From assembly GCA_013139625.1 (NCBI GenBank), contig WTAK01000465.1, forward strand, positions 1 to 16,815: DNA of 16,815 nucleotides, given 5' to 3'. Each line of letters begins with the position of its first letter. Positions within the stretch are counted from its first letter, which is position 1. The position numbers and the translations under genes are program-made. Under the pieces are notes generated by a model, which saw only the letters and a list, made by a program, of their open reading frames with translations, was not told where the DNA came from and searched no databases. The DNA comes from Candidatus Delongbacteria bacterium (GTDB lineage: Bacteria; UBA4055). This document shows positions 6,904 through 15,505 of this stretch, piece after piece.

Positions 6904-7939
6904 TTTTTAACTCCTTTAATTGTTCAGGTGTAAAAATTCCTTTTTCAGTGATAAAGCCGGTGATCAATCTTGCAGGGGTAACATCAAATCCATGATTTAA
7001 AGCAGGTGAAAGTGTATGATTCAAAGGTGTATTGCCGGAAAATTTGATCTCATTCTCAGATCTTATTTCAATCGGAATATCTTTTCCTGATTTCATATTG
7101 AAATCTATTGTAGAAATTGGTGCAGCTATATAAAATGGTATCTTATTATCATAAGCAGCCAAAGCTTTTAAATAAGTTCCTATCTTGTTCGCAGTGTCTC
7201 CGTTCAATGCGATCCTGTCCGCACCGGTGATAACTATGTCAACTTCTCCATTCCGCATCAAATGACCACCAGCATTGTCCGTAATGATAGTGTGAGGGAT
7301 GTCTTCATGAAAGTATTCCCAGGCGGTGAGTTTGCCACCTTGATTTCTAGGTCTGGTCTCATCTACCCAAACATGGATATCTAATCCACGATAAGCAGCT
7401 TCAAATACTGGAGAAGATGCAGTTCCATAGTCAACGGTTGCCAACCAACCGGCATTGCAATGTGTTAGTAAATTTATGTATTCTTTTACTTCGAGTTTAT
7501 TAAGTATTTTAAAGCCGTGTTCTCCAATTCTTTTACATGCTTTGATCTCACTGTCAAAGAGTTCATTTGCTTTATCCAATGCGTCTTCTTCAGGATTTTC
7601 ATAGTTTGTGTTCAATGCATGATCATATACTAGATCAACAGCGAACTGTAAATTCACCGCAGTCGGGCGGGAGTTTTTAAGCTCTATGATCTTATTGTTT
7701 AATTTTTGGTGATCATCCTCACCATTGTACTCTTTAAAAGCAAAGTAAACACCAAACGCACCAGCAACTCCGATCAATGGAGCTCCACGAACTTTCATGG
7801 TTTTTATAGCATTGATAATATCATCAGTGGTTGTAAGGTCGATTATTTTGAAATTCTCAGGTAGTAAGGTTTGATCAATTATCTTAACAACGCCATTTTT
7901 ATACCAGAGTGAAGTGTAGTTCTTATTATTATATTTCAA
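6875..7939 (-). CDS. mtnA: S-methyl-5-thioribose-1-phosphate isomerase
   Basis: Converts methylthioribose 1-phosphate to methylthioribulose 1-phosphate in methionine salvage, in the cytoplasm. The 354 residues match the family length. Hallmarks are all present: MKVRGAPLIGVAGAFG (48-63), THCNAGWLATVDYGTA with the catalytic Cys at 161, VWVDETRPRNQGGKLTAWE (190-208) and TGADRIALNGDTANKIGTY with the catalytic Asp at 241. The C-terminal TPARLITGFITEKG is also present. The start is a TTG at 7939: an in-frame TGA lies at 7964-7966 and no ATG exists before residue 48, which would remove the N-terminal domain. The stop is a TGA, followed shortly by another TGA and a TAG in the same frame, so it is a true stop. 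No other methionine-salvage gene (mtnP, mtnK, mtnB) is in the window. The protein could instead act on related aldose 1-phosphates, as some homologues do. Confidence 0.95.
   Translation of the reverse strand: MKYNNKNYTSLWYKNGVVKIIDQTLLPENFKIIDLTTTDDIINAIKTMKVRGAPLIGVAGAFGVYFAFKEYNGEDDHQKLNNKIIELKNSRPTAVNLQFAVDLVYDHALNTNYENPEEDALDKANELFDSEIKACKRIGEHGFKILNKLEVKEYINLLTHCNAGWLATVDYGTASSPVFEAAYRGLDIHVWVDETRPRNQGGKLTAWEYFHEDIPHTIITDNAGGHLMRNGEVDIVITGADRIALNGDTANKIGTYLKALAAYDNKIPFYIAAPISTIDFNMKSGKDIPIEIRSENEIKFSGNTPLNHTLSPALNHGFDVTPARLITGFITEKGIFTPEQLKELKNGKKQTSIT
6911..6917 (-). promoter_or_regulatory. Shine-Dalgarno site of ogt inside mtnA
   Basis: On the minus strand this reads AAAGGAG, with 7 nt (TTAAAAA) separating it from the ATG at 6903. 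It lies within the mtnA coding region, fixes the ogt start and supports translation of ogt from the mtnA transcript. Confidence 0.8.
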
Positions 7940-8025
7940 GGCAGACTCTCTTTTGTTTTTATTTCATTGATTTTAAGGTCTTAAGGATATATTTTTAAAG
8001 GTAAGTAAAATACGGAAAAATCACA

Positions 8026-9192
8026 ATGAAAGACCTTGATATTTTTATCAAAGAATTGACTCAATCTCTTAAAAATAAAATATTTGTAAAGCTAATTCTA
8101 AGCAAGCCTTATGAAAAGGGTAGCGATCTTAAGAAAGTGACAGTGAAGATCGTTGAGATCAAAGCTACTCCGATGCTTTCATTTCTTTATAATCATAAAA
8201 CAAAAGATATTACGAAGAATCATTCGTTCAAAGAAGCTGAGAAAGAAATAAACAATCTTCTTACTAATGAAATGAGGAATTGTGTGCTTTTCACTACAGA
8301 AAGCAATATTGACCTAAATATTTCAAAGAAAAAGAAAGTTCTTATCAGTAGATCAAAACCAATATATAAATCTCTTATAGAGCCTGAGATCAATAGGATG
8401 AAAAAGAGAAATATTAATATTGAAAATAATGCATATCTACAAAAACTTGGTGTAACGACTAAGAATAATGTCCTGGCTAAGAATATGCAGGGAAAGTTCA
8501 AGCAGATCAACAGGTTTGTTGAGACTATTGATGACCTTATAAATTCTTCAAATTTGAAAGATGCAAAGAAAATAACTGTTACTGATATGGGGTCAGGGAA
8601 GGGGTATCTTACTTTTGCCGTTTACGACCATTTGAAGAATAACTTGAAGGTCAATGCAGAAGTTACCGGTGTGGAATTAAGGCAGGGATTGATCGATACT
8701 TGTAACGGAATAGCAAAAGAATGTATGTTTTCAGGTCTTAAGTTTGTTCAAGGAACGATAAATGACTATGCAGGTCAGGTATCTCAAATGTTGATTGCAC
8801 TTCATGCCTGTGATACTGCTACAGATGATGCTATATTTAAAGGTATAACTTCTAATGTTGAAATAATTGTAGTATCGCCTTGTTGTCATAAGCAGGTCAG
8901 GAAAGAATTTAATATTACGGGTGAATTGAAAGAAATTACTCAGCATGGTATTTTAGAAGAACGAATGGCTGAAATGGTAACTGATACTATGCGTGCTATG
9001 ATACTTGAGGCTTACGGCTACAAAACGAAAATATTTGAATATATTTCTGATGAGCATACGCACAAGAATTTAATGATATCAGCTGTAAAAACGGATCAAA
9101 AAACTAATAAAGATGAAATTCTGAACAGATTAACTGCATTGAAGAAAACTTTTGGGATAAAGAATTTCTATCTTGAAAATTTACTAAAATAA
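8026..9192 (+). CDS. SAM-dependent methyltransferase, METTL25/RRNAD1-like (Methyltransf_32 type)
   Basis: A 388-residue cytoplasmic protein. Residues 1-165 are basic and lysine-rich, with no recognised fold. From about 182 a Rossmann methyltransferase begins: VTDMGSGKGYLTFAVY is the SAM-binding motif I (187-200), followed by VTGVELRQ as the acidic motif II region (213-220). IALHACDTATDDAI (257-270) and VVSPCCHKQVR (282-292) then follow. The ACDTATDDAI plus PCCH combination is characteristic of the Methyltransf_32 family, which includes eukaryotic METTL25 and RRNAD1; the substrate of bacterial members is not known. The C-terminal 50 residues are lysine-rich. It is divergent from mtnA with 86 bp between the two starts. 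The cysteine pair in PCCH may bind metal or the substrate; this is inference. Confidence 0.8.
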   Translation: MKDLDIFIKELTQSLKNKIFVKLILSKPYEKGSDLKKVTVKIVEIKATPMLSFLYNHKTKDITKNHSFKEAEKEINNLLTNEMRNCVLFTTESNIDLNISKKKKVLISRSKPIYKSLIEPEINRMKKRNINIENNAYLQKLGVTTKNNVLAKNMQGKFKQINRFVETIDDLINSSNLKDAKKITVTDMGSGKGYLTFAVYDHLKNNLKVNAEVTGVELRQGLIDTCNGIAKECMFSGLKFVQGTINDYAGQVSQMLIALHACDTATDDAIFKGITSNVEIIVVSPCCHKQVRKEFNITGELKEITQHGILEERMAEMVTDTMRAMILEAYGYKTKIFEYISDEHTHKNLMISAVKTDQKTNKDEILNRLTALKKTFGIKNFYLENLLK

Positions 9193-9274
9193 ACCAAACC
9201 AAATAATATAGAAATATGGCTTTTTTATGCCTTTAGTCATAGATAAATCGAATTAGTTTTATCAAATTTGTACT

Positions 9275-11386
9275 ATGAGAATATTATACTATTTGTTTAC
9301 GATCATCTTATTAATACTAACTTCATGTGCAAAATCACAAGAGGAGGAGAATACTATGAATTCAAAAAAATATAAATTTACGAATCATCTTATATCTGAA
9401 AGTAGCCCATACTTATTACAACATGCCCACAATCCTGTAAATTGGTATCCATGGGGCAAAGAAGCTCTCGATAAGGCTAAGAAAGAAAATAAACTTATAA
9501 TAATAAGTATTGGCTATGCCGCTTGTCATTGGTGTCATGTTATGGAACATGAAAGTTTTGAAGATGAGGAAGTTGCTAAATTAATGAACGATAGTTTTAT
9601 TGCAATAAAAGTTGATAGAGAAGAAAGACCCGATATTGATCAAGTATATATGAATGCTGTTCAACTGCTTACAGGTAGAGGCGGGTGGCCGCTAAACTGT
9701 ATAGCTTTACCTGATGGAAGACCAATTTACGGTGGAACTTATTTCCCCAAAGAGCAGTGGATAGATATGCTTACTAAGGTGTCAGATTTTGTAAAGAATG
9801 ATCCTGATGAAGCTAAAAAACAAGCCAAATTACTTACGGATGGAATTCGATCAGGACAAGAAATATATCAGAGCAGTGAAAAACCAAACTTTATTATTAC
9901 GGATTTAAATGAAGTCTTTAATACTTGGAAAACCAACATTGATCAAATTAACGGTGGAAGTAAAGGTGCTCCAAAATTTCCTATGCCGATTGGTTACGAA
10001 TTTTTACTAAGGTATAATCATATAACTGATGATGTTGAAGCAATGGATGCTGTAACTAAAACACTAGACAAAATCGCTTTCGGTGGAATTTATGACCAAA
10101 TTGGAGGTGGTTTTTCAAGATATTCTGTTGATGATCATTGGAAAGTTCCGCATTTTGAAAAAATGCTTTACGATAATGCTCAATTAGTTAGTTTATATTC
10201 CTCTGCATATCAAAAAACGAAAAATCCTCGATACAAAACCATAGTGTCTGAAACTTTGGATTTTATACAAAGAGAATTAACTTCACCCGAAGGTGGATTT
10301 TATTCCTCATTAGATGCTGATAGCGAAGGAGAAGAGGGAAAATTTTATGTTTGGACTTACGATGAACTTAAAAAAAATCTTGGAGATAATGCTGATATTA
10401 TAATCGGATATTATAATATTACGAAACAAGGCAATTGGGAGAACGAGAATAATATTTTATTCAAATCCGAGAATGATGAAAAAATTGCTGAGAAATTCAA
10501 TATTAGTGAAAAAGAATTAAACTCAATCGTTATTAAAGCTAAAAAAATATTACTTAAGGAAAGATCGAAAAGAATACGACCAGGGCTTGACGATAAAGTT
10601 CTTACTTCCTGGAATGCTCTTATGTTAAAAGCGTATACTGACGCTTATAGAGTTTTTGATGAAGATAAATATTTGATGATAGCCTTAAAAAGTGCTAATT
10701 TTATCAATGTCAAGATTATGGAATCAGATGGTAGATTGCATAGAAATTATAAAGGTGGCAAGGCTACAATTAATGCATTCATAGATGACTATGCGTTCTC
10801 TATCAGTGCTTTTATATCCCTTTATCAAGCTACATTTGATGAAAAGTGGCTAAGAGAAGCAAAGAAATTAACAGATTATACTCTTTCCCATTTTTTTAAT
10901 AATGAAAGTAGTATGTTTTTCTATACTTCTGATATCGATCCTGAATTAATAACCAGAAAAACAGTTGTCGCGGATAATGTCATTCCTTCTGGGAATTCTG
11001 AGATGGCGAAAAATCTATTTATTCTTGGACAATATTTTTATAACGACGATTATATCAGTATGTCAGAGAAGATGTTGAACAATATTAAAAAGAATACTAT
11101 CTCCGGTGGTTCATATTATGCCAACTGGGATATTTTGATGACTTGGTTTGTAAGTAGCCCGTATGAAGTCGCAATTGTCGGAGAAAACTTTCAAGCTAAA
11201 CGGAAAGAGTTTGATAAATTCTATCTGCCGAATGTGTTTTTATCAGGAGGAAAAGATGAAGGGTCGTTATCCCTACTAGAGGATAAGCTCATCAAAGATC
11301 AAACGACGATTTATGTGTGTCAAAACAAAGCCTGTAAAATTCCTGTAACCGAAGTTGATGAAGCATTGAAACAAATTTTAAAATAG
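9275..11386 (+). CDS. Thioredoxin-domain protein of the SPATA20/YyaL (DUF255) family, probable lipoprotein
   Basis: A 703-residue protein. Residues 28-700 match the whole family: [19 protein letters not shown] (43-61), then a thioredoxin-like redox motif C84-H-W-C87[24 protein letters not shown] (113-126) and GRGGWPL. An (alpha/alpha)6-barrel part related to N-acylglucosamine epimerases follows, including [21 protein letters not shown] and LTSWNALM. Biochemical role is unsettled in the family. Residues 1-18 form a lipoprotein signal with lipobox L15-T-S-C18, so this copy should be anchored in a membrane facing the periplasm. A second in-frame ATG at 9356, where homologues usually begin, has a perfect AGGAGG upstream; it could give a cytosolic form. 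The start at 9275 has no clear Shine-Dalgarno. Both readings are given because each is supported. Confidence 0.9.
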   Translation: MRILYYLFTIILLILTSCAKSQEEENTMNSKKYKFTNHLISESSPYLLQHAHNPVNWYPWGKEALDKAKKENKLIIISIGYAACHWCHVMEHESFEDEEVAKLMNDSFIAIKVDREERPDIDQVYMNAVQLLTGRGGWPLNCIALPDGRPIYGGTYFPKEQWIDMLTKVSDFVKNDPDEAKKQAKLLTDGIRSGQEIYQSSEKPNFIITDLNEVFNTWKTNIDQINGGSKGAPKFPMPIGYEFLLRYNHITDDVEAMDAVTKTLDKIAFGGIYDQIGGGFSRYSVDDHWKVPHFEKMLYDNAQLVSLYSSAYQKTKNPRYKTIVSETLDFIQRELTSPEGGFYSSLDADSEGEEGKFYVWTYDELKKNLGDNADIIIGYYNITKQGNWENENNILFKSENDEKIAEKFNISEKELNSIVIKAKKILLKERSKRIRPGLDDKVLTSWNALMLKAYTDAYRVFDEDKYLMIALKSANFINVKIMESDGRLHRNYKGGKATINAFIDDYAFSISAFISLYQATFDEKWLREAKKLTDYTLSHFFNNESSMFFYTSDIDPELITRKTVVADNVIPSGNSEMAKNLFILGQYFYNDDYISMSEKMLNNIKKNTISGGSYYANWDILMTWFVSSPYEVAIVGENFQAKRKEFDKFYLPNVFLSGGKDEGSLSLLEDKLIKDQTTIYVCQNKACKIPVTEVDEALKQILK
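9342..9347 (+). promoter_or_regulatory. Internal Shine-Dalgarno before alternative start at 9356
   Basis: AGGAGG lies 8 nt before an in-frame ATG (9356) inside the SPATA20-like gene, right after the lipoprotein signal peptide. It also encodes the Glu run of that region, so it may be chance. If used, it produces a protein lacking the lipobox that starts where the family's conserved part begins. Confidence 0.4.
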
Positions 11387-11443
11387 TCGTGTTTATATTA
11401 CAGAATTTTTATTATATTCTATTAAAATATAATAGGATTTACT

Positions 11444-13459
11444 ATGAAAAAACTACTAATACTTATCCAAATAATTCCAATATTATTCTTGAACGCTCAG
11501 TGGGTAAAAACTAACGGACCGATTGGTGGAAAAGTTCGTAGCTTTGCATCTGATGGAATCGACCTGTTCGTAACTCTTGGAGGAGGAGGAATTCACGGTT
11601 CTTTCGACAATGGATACAACTGGGAAGGCAAGAACAATGGATTATTGAGTTCTGACGTTAAGGTTATAGTTTATAAAGATTCGATCCTTTTCACTGGTAC
11701 AGATGAAGGTGTTTATCGTTCTTACGACAAGGGAGATACCTGGGAACCAGTATTTAACGGTTTAAGGGATACTTATGTTAAATCAATGACAGTTATGGGC
11801 AATTCCATATATGCAGGAACTTATGTTCATGGAATATTCCGATCTACAGATAACGGTGATTCATGGCAGAATGTTTATACTCCGGGAGCAAAATATATTT
11901 ATTTCATGGAAAATAATGGGACAAGAATATTTGCGGCAACTTACGGAGATGGTATGTTGGTCTCTGATGATGGTGGAGATACGTGGCAGGTCAAGAACAA
12001 CGGACTAAACGATTTAGGAATTCTAACTGTTTATGTCGAAGGTGATCTAGTAATAGTCTCAACCTATCCGGGTATTCACTATAGATCTTTTGATGCAGGA
12101 GATACTTGGGCAGGTTTATCACTTCCATACGGTCATTCTAAAGAAATGGTTAAACTCGATAGTTACATATATAGTGCTTTCTGGGGTAATGGAGTATATC
12201 GTTCGGATGACAACGGTTCTACCTGGAGTGCTAGAAACACTGGTCTTGCAGGAACATCTATCTGGGCAATGGAGAAAAATGGGAATTCATTGTTCGTAGG
12301 TTATGATAGCGGAGATATCTATAGAACAGACAATTATGGTTCTAACTGGTCAATTTCATCCACAGGATTAGTCAAAGGAGCCTATGTCGGCTCACTTGAA
12401 GCGGTAGTTGCTTTGCCTGAATATCCTCAGGAAGCAAACAAAATAATCGCATGTACGCATGGTAGTAACTTATTTAACTCAAATGATGAAGGTAGCACAT
12501 GGACAAAAATAAGTGTGGGTACTGTTGAAATAAGATCTATTACTTCAGTGAGTAGAACGGTTGTAATTGGAACTGATATGCTTGGACTGTTTTTGTCAGG
12601 TAATACATCAGGCGATACTTATGTCGCTAAAAACAACGGGTTGGGAAGTAAATGGATTCAGTCGATCATAGTTACTGACAGATTGAAAGGTGAATTGTTC
12701 TGCGGTACAGGTGAAGCAGGTATTTATTTTACGGACAACGGTTGTGACAGCTGGACAGCTAGAAATAATGGTTTGACAACTGGGTATGTTAAGAGTATTG
12801 TCGGTGGTGATCCAGAAATGTTCATAGGTACAGGAGATGGTGGAGTTTTCTATTCAGATGATTATGCTTCAAGCTGGAGTCCAAGAAATAATGGTTTACC
12901 TACAGATTGGATTGAAACACTGCTGCTTAAGGATTCTTTGATCTTTGCAGGTACAGGTGATGCAGGAGTATATGTCTCTTCAGATAAAGGACTGAATTGG
13001 TCAGCTGTAAATAATGGACTGAATGACTCGCTTTATGTTAGGAATATCTTGGATTACAATGGAATGTTGATAGCCTGTTCAAAGCCTCTCGGAGTATTCT
13101 ATTCAATAGATAACGGTGGTACTTGGAAAGAATTCAATTCAGGACTGGATAATACTTATATTGCTTCACTTGAAATTTATGATGGTAACTTATACGCAGG
13201 TTCTATCGGGGACGGGGTTTACATTAGACCACTCAGTGATCTTGAGATACTTGGAACCCCTGTTAATCTGACTATCACTGGTAATATTCTTAACTGGGAT
13301 ACAGTTTCAAACGCATCTTACTATAGGATATATCGTTCAGAAACTCCATATTCAGGGTTTATAGAGATAGATACATCTACAGTGAATAGTTTCGAGGATA
13401 CTGATACTGCTGGGAATAAATATTTTTATAGAGTAACGGCAGATAATGGGAAAAGGTAA
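11444..13459 (+). CDS. Secreted Asp-box (BNR) beta-propeller protein with C-terminal Fn3 domain
   Basis: A 671-residue exported protein. Residues 1-19 are a signal peptide (MKKLLILIQIIPILFLNAQ). Residues 20-595 contain 13 repeats of about 40-48 residues, each holding an Asp-box such as SYDKGDTW, STDNGDSW, SDDNGSTW or SIDNGGTW, often followed by a KNNGL or RNNGL turn. The first box is near residue 51 and the last near 552. One unit (SGNTSGDTYVAKNNGL) has lost the usual Asp and Trp. This pattern folds into beta-propellers of the sortilin/sialidase-like type; binding or enzymatic role is unknown and no catalytic set is visible. Residues about 602-671 resemble a fibronectin type III domain (ILNWDTVSNASYYRIYRS). 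The protein stops at the end of that domain without the sorting tail seen on the selenoprotein. It overlaps the upstream alternative start of the next gene. Confidence 0.85.
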   Translation: MKKLLILIQIIPILFLNAQWVKTNGPIGGKVRSFASDGIDLFVTLGGGGIHGSFDNGYNWEGKNNGLLSSDVKVIVYKDSILFTGTDEGVYRSYDKGDTWEPVFNGLRDTYVKSMTVMGNSIYAGTYVHGIFRSTDNGDSWQNVYTPGAKYIYFMENNGTRIFAATYGDGMLVSDDGGDTWQVKNNGLNDLGILTVYVEGDLVIVSTYPGIHYRSFDAGDTWAGLSLPYGHSKEMVKLDSYIYSAFWGNGVYRSDDNGSTWSARNTGLAGTSIWAMEKNGNSLFVGYDSGDIYRTDNYGSNWSISSTGLVKGAYVGSLEAVVALPEYPQEANKIIACTHGSNLFNSNDEGSTWTKISVGTVEIRSITSVSRTVVIGTDMLGLFLSGNTSGDTYVAKNNGLGSKWIQSIIVTDRLKGELFCGTGEAGIYFTDNGCDSWTARNNGLTTGYVKSIVGGDPEMFIGTGDGGVFYSDDYASSWSPRNNGLPTDWIETLLLKDSLIFAGTGDAGVYVSSDKGLNWSAVNNGLNDSLYVRNILDYNGMLIACSKPLGVFYSIDNGGTWKEFNSGLDNTYIASLEIYDGNLYAGSIGDGVYIRPLSDLEILGTPVNLTITGNILNWDTVSNASYYRIYRSETPYSGFIEIDTSTVNSFEDTDTAGNKYFYRVTADNGKR

Positions 13460-13463
13460 ATCG

Positions 13464-13751
13464 ATGAAAAACTTATCAAAATGTGGAGTAAATTGTTCAA
13501 CCGATTGTAAAGCATACAAAGTTGAATGTGCCGGTTGTAACGAACTATCAGGAAAAGTATCATTGGCAAAATTTTTAGGTAAGGTTCTTTGTCCTATTTA
13601 TGAATGTTCCATTGAAGCAGGTTTTGCAGACTGCAAAGAATGTGGTAAAGCTCCTTGTAATCTATGGTTTTCTACAAGAGATCCTGACTCCACTGATGAA
13701 CAATTTAAGGCTGATATTGAATCAAGATTATCTAATTTTAAAAACAATTAA
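13464..13751 (+). CDS. DUF3795 cysteine-rich protein
   Basis: A small 95-residue cytoplasmic protein with ten cysteines: C7, C11 and C15 in the N-terminal CGVNCSTDCKAY, C22 and C25 in ECAGC, then C43, C48, C57, C60 and C65. The order matches DUF3795, whose members resemble zinc-binding proteins and have no known function. I chose the ATG at 13464, which has AAAAGG 7 nt upstream and begins next to the first conserved cysteine. An upstream in-frame ATG at 13446 would add six residues and overlap the propeller gene by 14 bp. Only about 50 bp separate it from the dehydrogenase gene downstream, so co-transcription is likely. Confidence 0.8.
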   Translation: MKNLSKCGVNCSTDCKAYKVECAGCNELSGKVSLAKFLGKVLCPIYECSIEAGFADCKECGKAPCNLWFSTRDPDSTDEQFKADIESRLSNFKNN

Positions 13752-13803
13752 CCACGAAAATTTACAAATGGGTGTATTTCGCGTGATTAAAGAGGAAAGA
13801 TAA

Positions 13804-14718
13804 ATGAAAGTACATATTTTAGAAGAACTTGGTATCCCAAGAAAGAATTTTGTTTCTGCTGCAAAAGATCATGAAGTTAGTTGGTTCGATGAAGAAATAA
13901 ATAATACTGAAATTGAAGTAATTGTCTCTGTTAAAACGAAGCTGGGAAAAGATATAATAGAGCAGTACCCAAATTTGAAGATAATTGCACTAGCTTTCAC
14001 AGGCTATGATAGTGTAGATCTGAATTATTGCAGAGAAAAGAATATCGCAGTCTGTAATGTACCTGCTTACTCTACAAATTCCGTAGCTGAACTTACTATT
14101 GCATTGGCAATTTCACTTTTAAGAGAAATTTCTAAAGGAAATAAAGTTATCAGAGAAGGTCAGTGGAATCTTGGTAAGGCAGGAAATGAGCTGTACGGTA
14201 AGACTGTGGGCATTTGTGGTACAGGTACTATCGGGATCAGAGTTGCTGAGATATTTAAAGTATTAGGTTGTAATATCATAGGTTGGTCCCGTACTCAGAG
14301 AAAAGAATTCATTGATCTTGGCGGAAAATATGTTGATTCACTTGAGGAACTTTGTGGTGTTTCGGATATTCTTTCTATCCATGTTCCTGCAAATTCAGAA
14401 ACAAAGGGTTTGATCGGGGAAGAGCAGTTAAATAAAATGAAAAGTTCAGCCTACTTGATAAATACTGCTAGAGGTCCTATCATTGATGAAAAAGCTTTGA
14501 TAAAAATTTTACAGAATAGATCAATCGCAGGTGCCGGATTGGATGTTTATGAGGTAGAACCCATTTCTAATGAAAATCCATTATTAAAGCTTGATAATGT
14601 TACTCTAACTCCGCATATTGCGTTTAAGACGAAAGAAGCTTTGATAAGACGGGCAGAAGTAACAATAAATAACATAAATGACTTTGATAATGATATAAAA
14701 ACAAATCGAGTTGACTAA
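13804..14718 (+). CDS. D-2-hydroxyacid dehydrogenase (NAD(P)-dependent)
   Basis: Oxidises or reduces a D-2-hydroxy acid/2-oxo acid pair in the cytoplasm; exact substrate unknown. 304 residues, slightly short for the family. The N-terminal catalytic half holds LKIIALAFTGYDSVDL (58-73). The nucleotide-binding half starts at about 133 with GICGTGTIGIRVAEI (136-150, glycines at 139, 141 and 144), followed by WSRTQR after the second strand. The catalytic triad is present: Arg223 in NTARGPIIDE, Glu252 in DVYEVEP and His271 in LTPHIAF. The WSR after the second strand instead of an acidic residue hints at NADP use, as in glyoxylate/hydroxypyruvate reductases; this is inference. A GAGGA Shine-Dalgarno precedes the ATG, and the stop TAA is directly followed by the ATG of the next gene. 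Confidence 0.9.
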   Translation: MKVHILEELGIPRKNFVSAAKDHEVSWFDEEINNTEIEVIVSVKTKLGKDIIEQYPNLKIIALAFTGYDSVDLNYCREKNIAVCNVPAYSTNSVAELTIALAISLLREISKGNKVIREGQWNLGKAGNELYGKTVGICGTGTIGIRVAEIFKVLGCNIIGWSRTQRKEFIDLGGKYVDSLEELCGVSDILSIHVPANSETKGLIGEEQLNKMKSSAYLINTARGPIIDEKALIKILQNRSIAGAGLDVYEVEPISNENPLLKLDNVTLTPHIAFKTKEALIRRAEVTINNINDFDNDIKTNRVD

Positions 14719-15336
14719 ATGTTTAGCAATGTTTACATATTTTATTTTGCGATGGTCGGAACTTTTGCTTTTGCAATATCAGGTGCTATGACTGCAATGA
14801 GGAAGAAATTCGATCCTTTTGGAGTAATCATAATTGGATTTGTTACTGCTGTTGGAGGTGGAACTATCAGAGATATTTTAGTCAAGGATATTGATGTTTT
14901 CTGGTTGGTTGAACCTGCTTATATTTATTCTATTATTGCAGGGTCTGTATTTGCTATGACATTCAGTAAGAAGCTGAAGATCTTTGCGAAATCACTTCAG
15001 TTGTTCGATACTATCGGACTTGGATTGTATACTATTGTTGGTTTAGAAATAGGTTTACACAGTGGTCTGAGTTTCATGAGTTGTATTATACTGGGAACAA
15101 TAACAGGGTCATTCGGAGGTGTTCTCAGAGATGTTCTTGTTAATGAAATACCCATTGTCCTTCATAAGGAAATTTACGCAACAGTATCTATCGCCGCAGG
15201 GTTCTTATATTTTTGCTTAAGGTACTTTGGGGTTGGAGAACCGATATTGCAGATTATTCCGATCATTTTTATCATAACATCCAGATTTGTTATAATAAAA
15301 TATAAGATATCATATCCGAATGTATATAGATCTTAA
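14719..15336 (+). CDS. TRIC/UPF0126 family membrane channel
   Basis: A 205-residue inner-membrane protein of the trimeric intracellular cation channel family, prokaryotic UPF0126 branch (YadS/YicG type). About seven membrane segments form two similar halves: the first carries AISGAMTAMRKKFDPFGV and GGGTIRDILV (46-55), the second LYTIVGLEIGL and GGVLRDVLVNEIP (133-145). The paired G-G-x-x-R-D motifs are the mark of the family; homologues conduct monovalent cations. It begins immediately after the dehydrogenase stop (TAA then ATG), so the two are translated from one message. Any link to the dehydrogenase is not evident. No terminator hairpin is visible after its stop. Confidence 0.92.
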   Translation: MFSNVYIFYFAMVGTFAFAISGAMTAMRKKFDPFGVIIIGFVTAVGGGTIRDILVKDIDVFWLVEPAYIYSIIAGSVFAMTFSKKLKIFAKSLQLFDTIGLGLYTIVGLEIGLHSGLSFMSCIILGTITGSFGGVLRDVLVNEIPIVLHKEIYATVSIAAGFLYFCLRYFGVGEPILQIIPIIFIITSRFVIIKYKISYPNVYRS

Positions 15337-15439
15337 ACTAAAAAACACAATACATAATACAAGCCTATCAAACACAAACACCCTTTACTTTGTTGCAATA
15401 TATTATTTGGTACATAACTTTTGAATTTCTTCATTTCAA

Positions 15440-15469
15440 TTTAGCAGAAATATTTGTAGTTTTAGCAGA
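15440..15469 (+). repeat. Two direct repeats TTTAGCAGA, 21 bp apart
   Basis: The 9-mer TTTAGCAGA occurs at 15440-15448 and 15461-15469, with starts 21 bp apart, which is two helical turns. They lie in the 169-bp gap (15337-15505) upstream of a putative DNA-binding regulator, ending 36 nt before its ATG. A regulatory (operator) role is inference. Nothing else recognisable is in this gap. Confidence 0.35.
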
Positions 15470-15505
15470 GAAGTATGAAAACATAATTTGTCACAGGAAT
15501 AAGAG

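Noticed and set aside
8220..8946. Minus-strand reading frames inside the methyltransferase gene
   Set aside because: They lie opposite a well-supported gene, have low-complexity hydrophobic or basic translations, and have no ribosome-binding site or family pattern.
9193..9274. GGC-TTTTTTA-GCC hairpin as terminator after the methyltransferase gene
   Set aside because: The stem is only about three to four pairs and the T run lies in the loop, not after the stem.
11410..11434. AT-only inverted repeat TATTATATT / AATATAATA before the propeller gene
   Set aside because: Composition is pure A/T in an AT-rich gap, with no T tract or known motif; chance is likely.
13753..13785. CACGAAAAT ... ATTTCGCGTG imperfect inverted repeat between the DUF3795 and dehydrogenase genes
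   Set aside because: The arms pair only with a two-base bulge and a long loop; too weak to call a terminator or repeat element.
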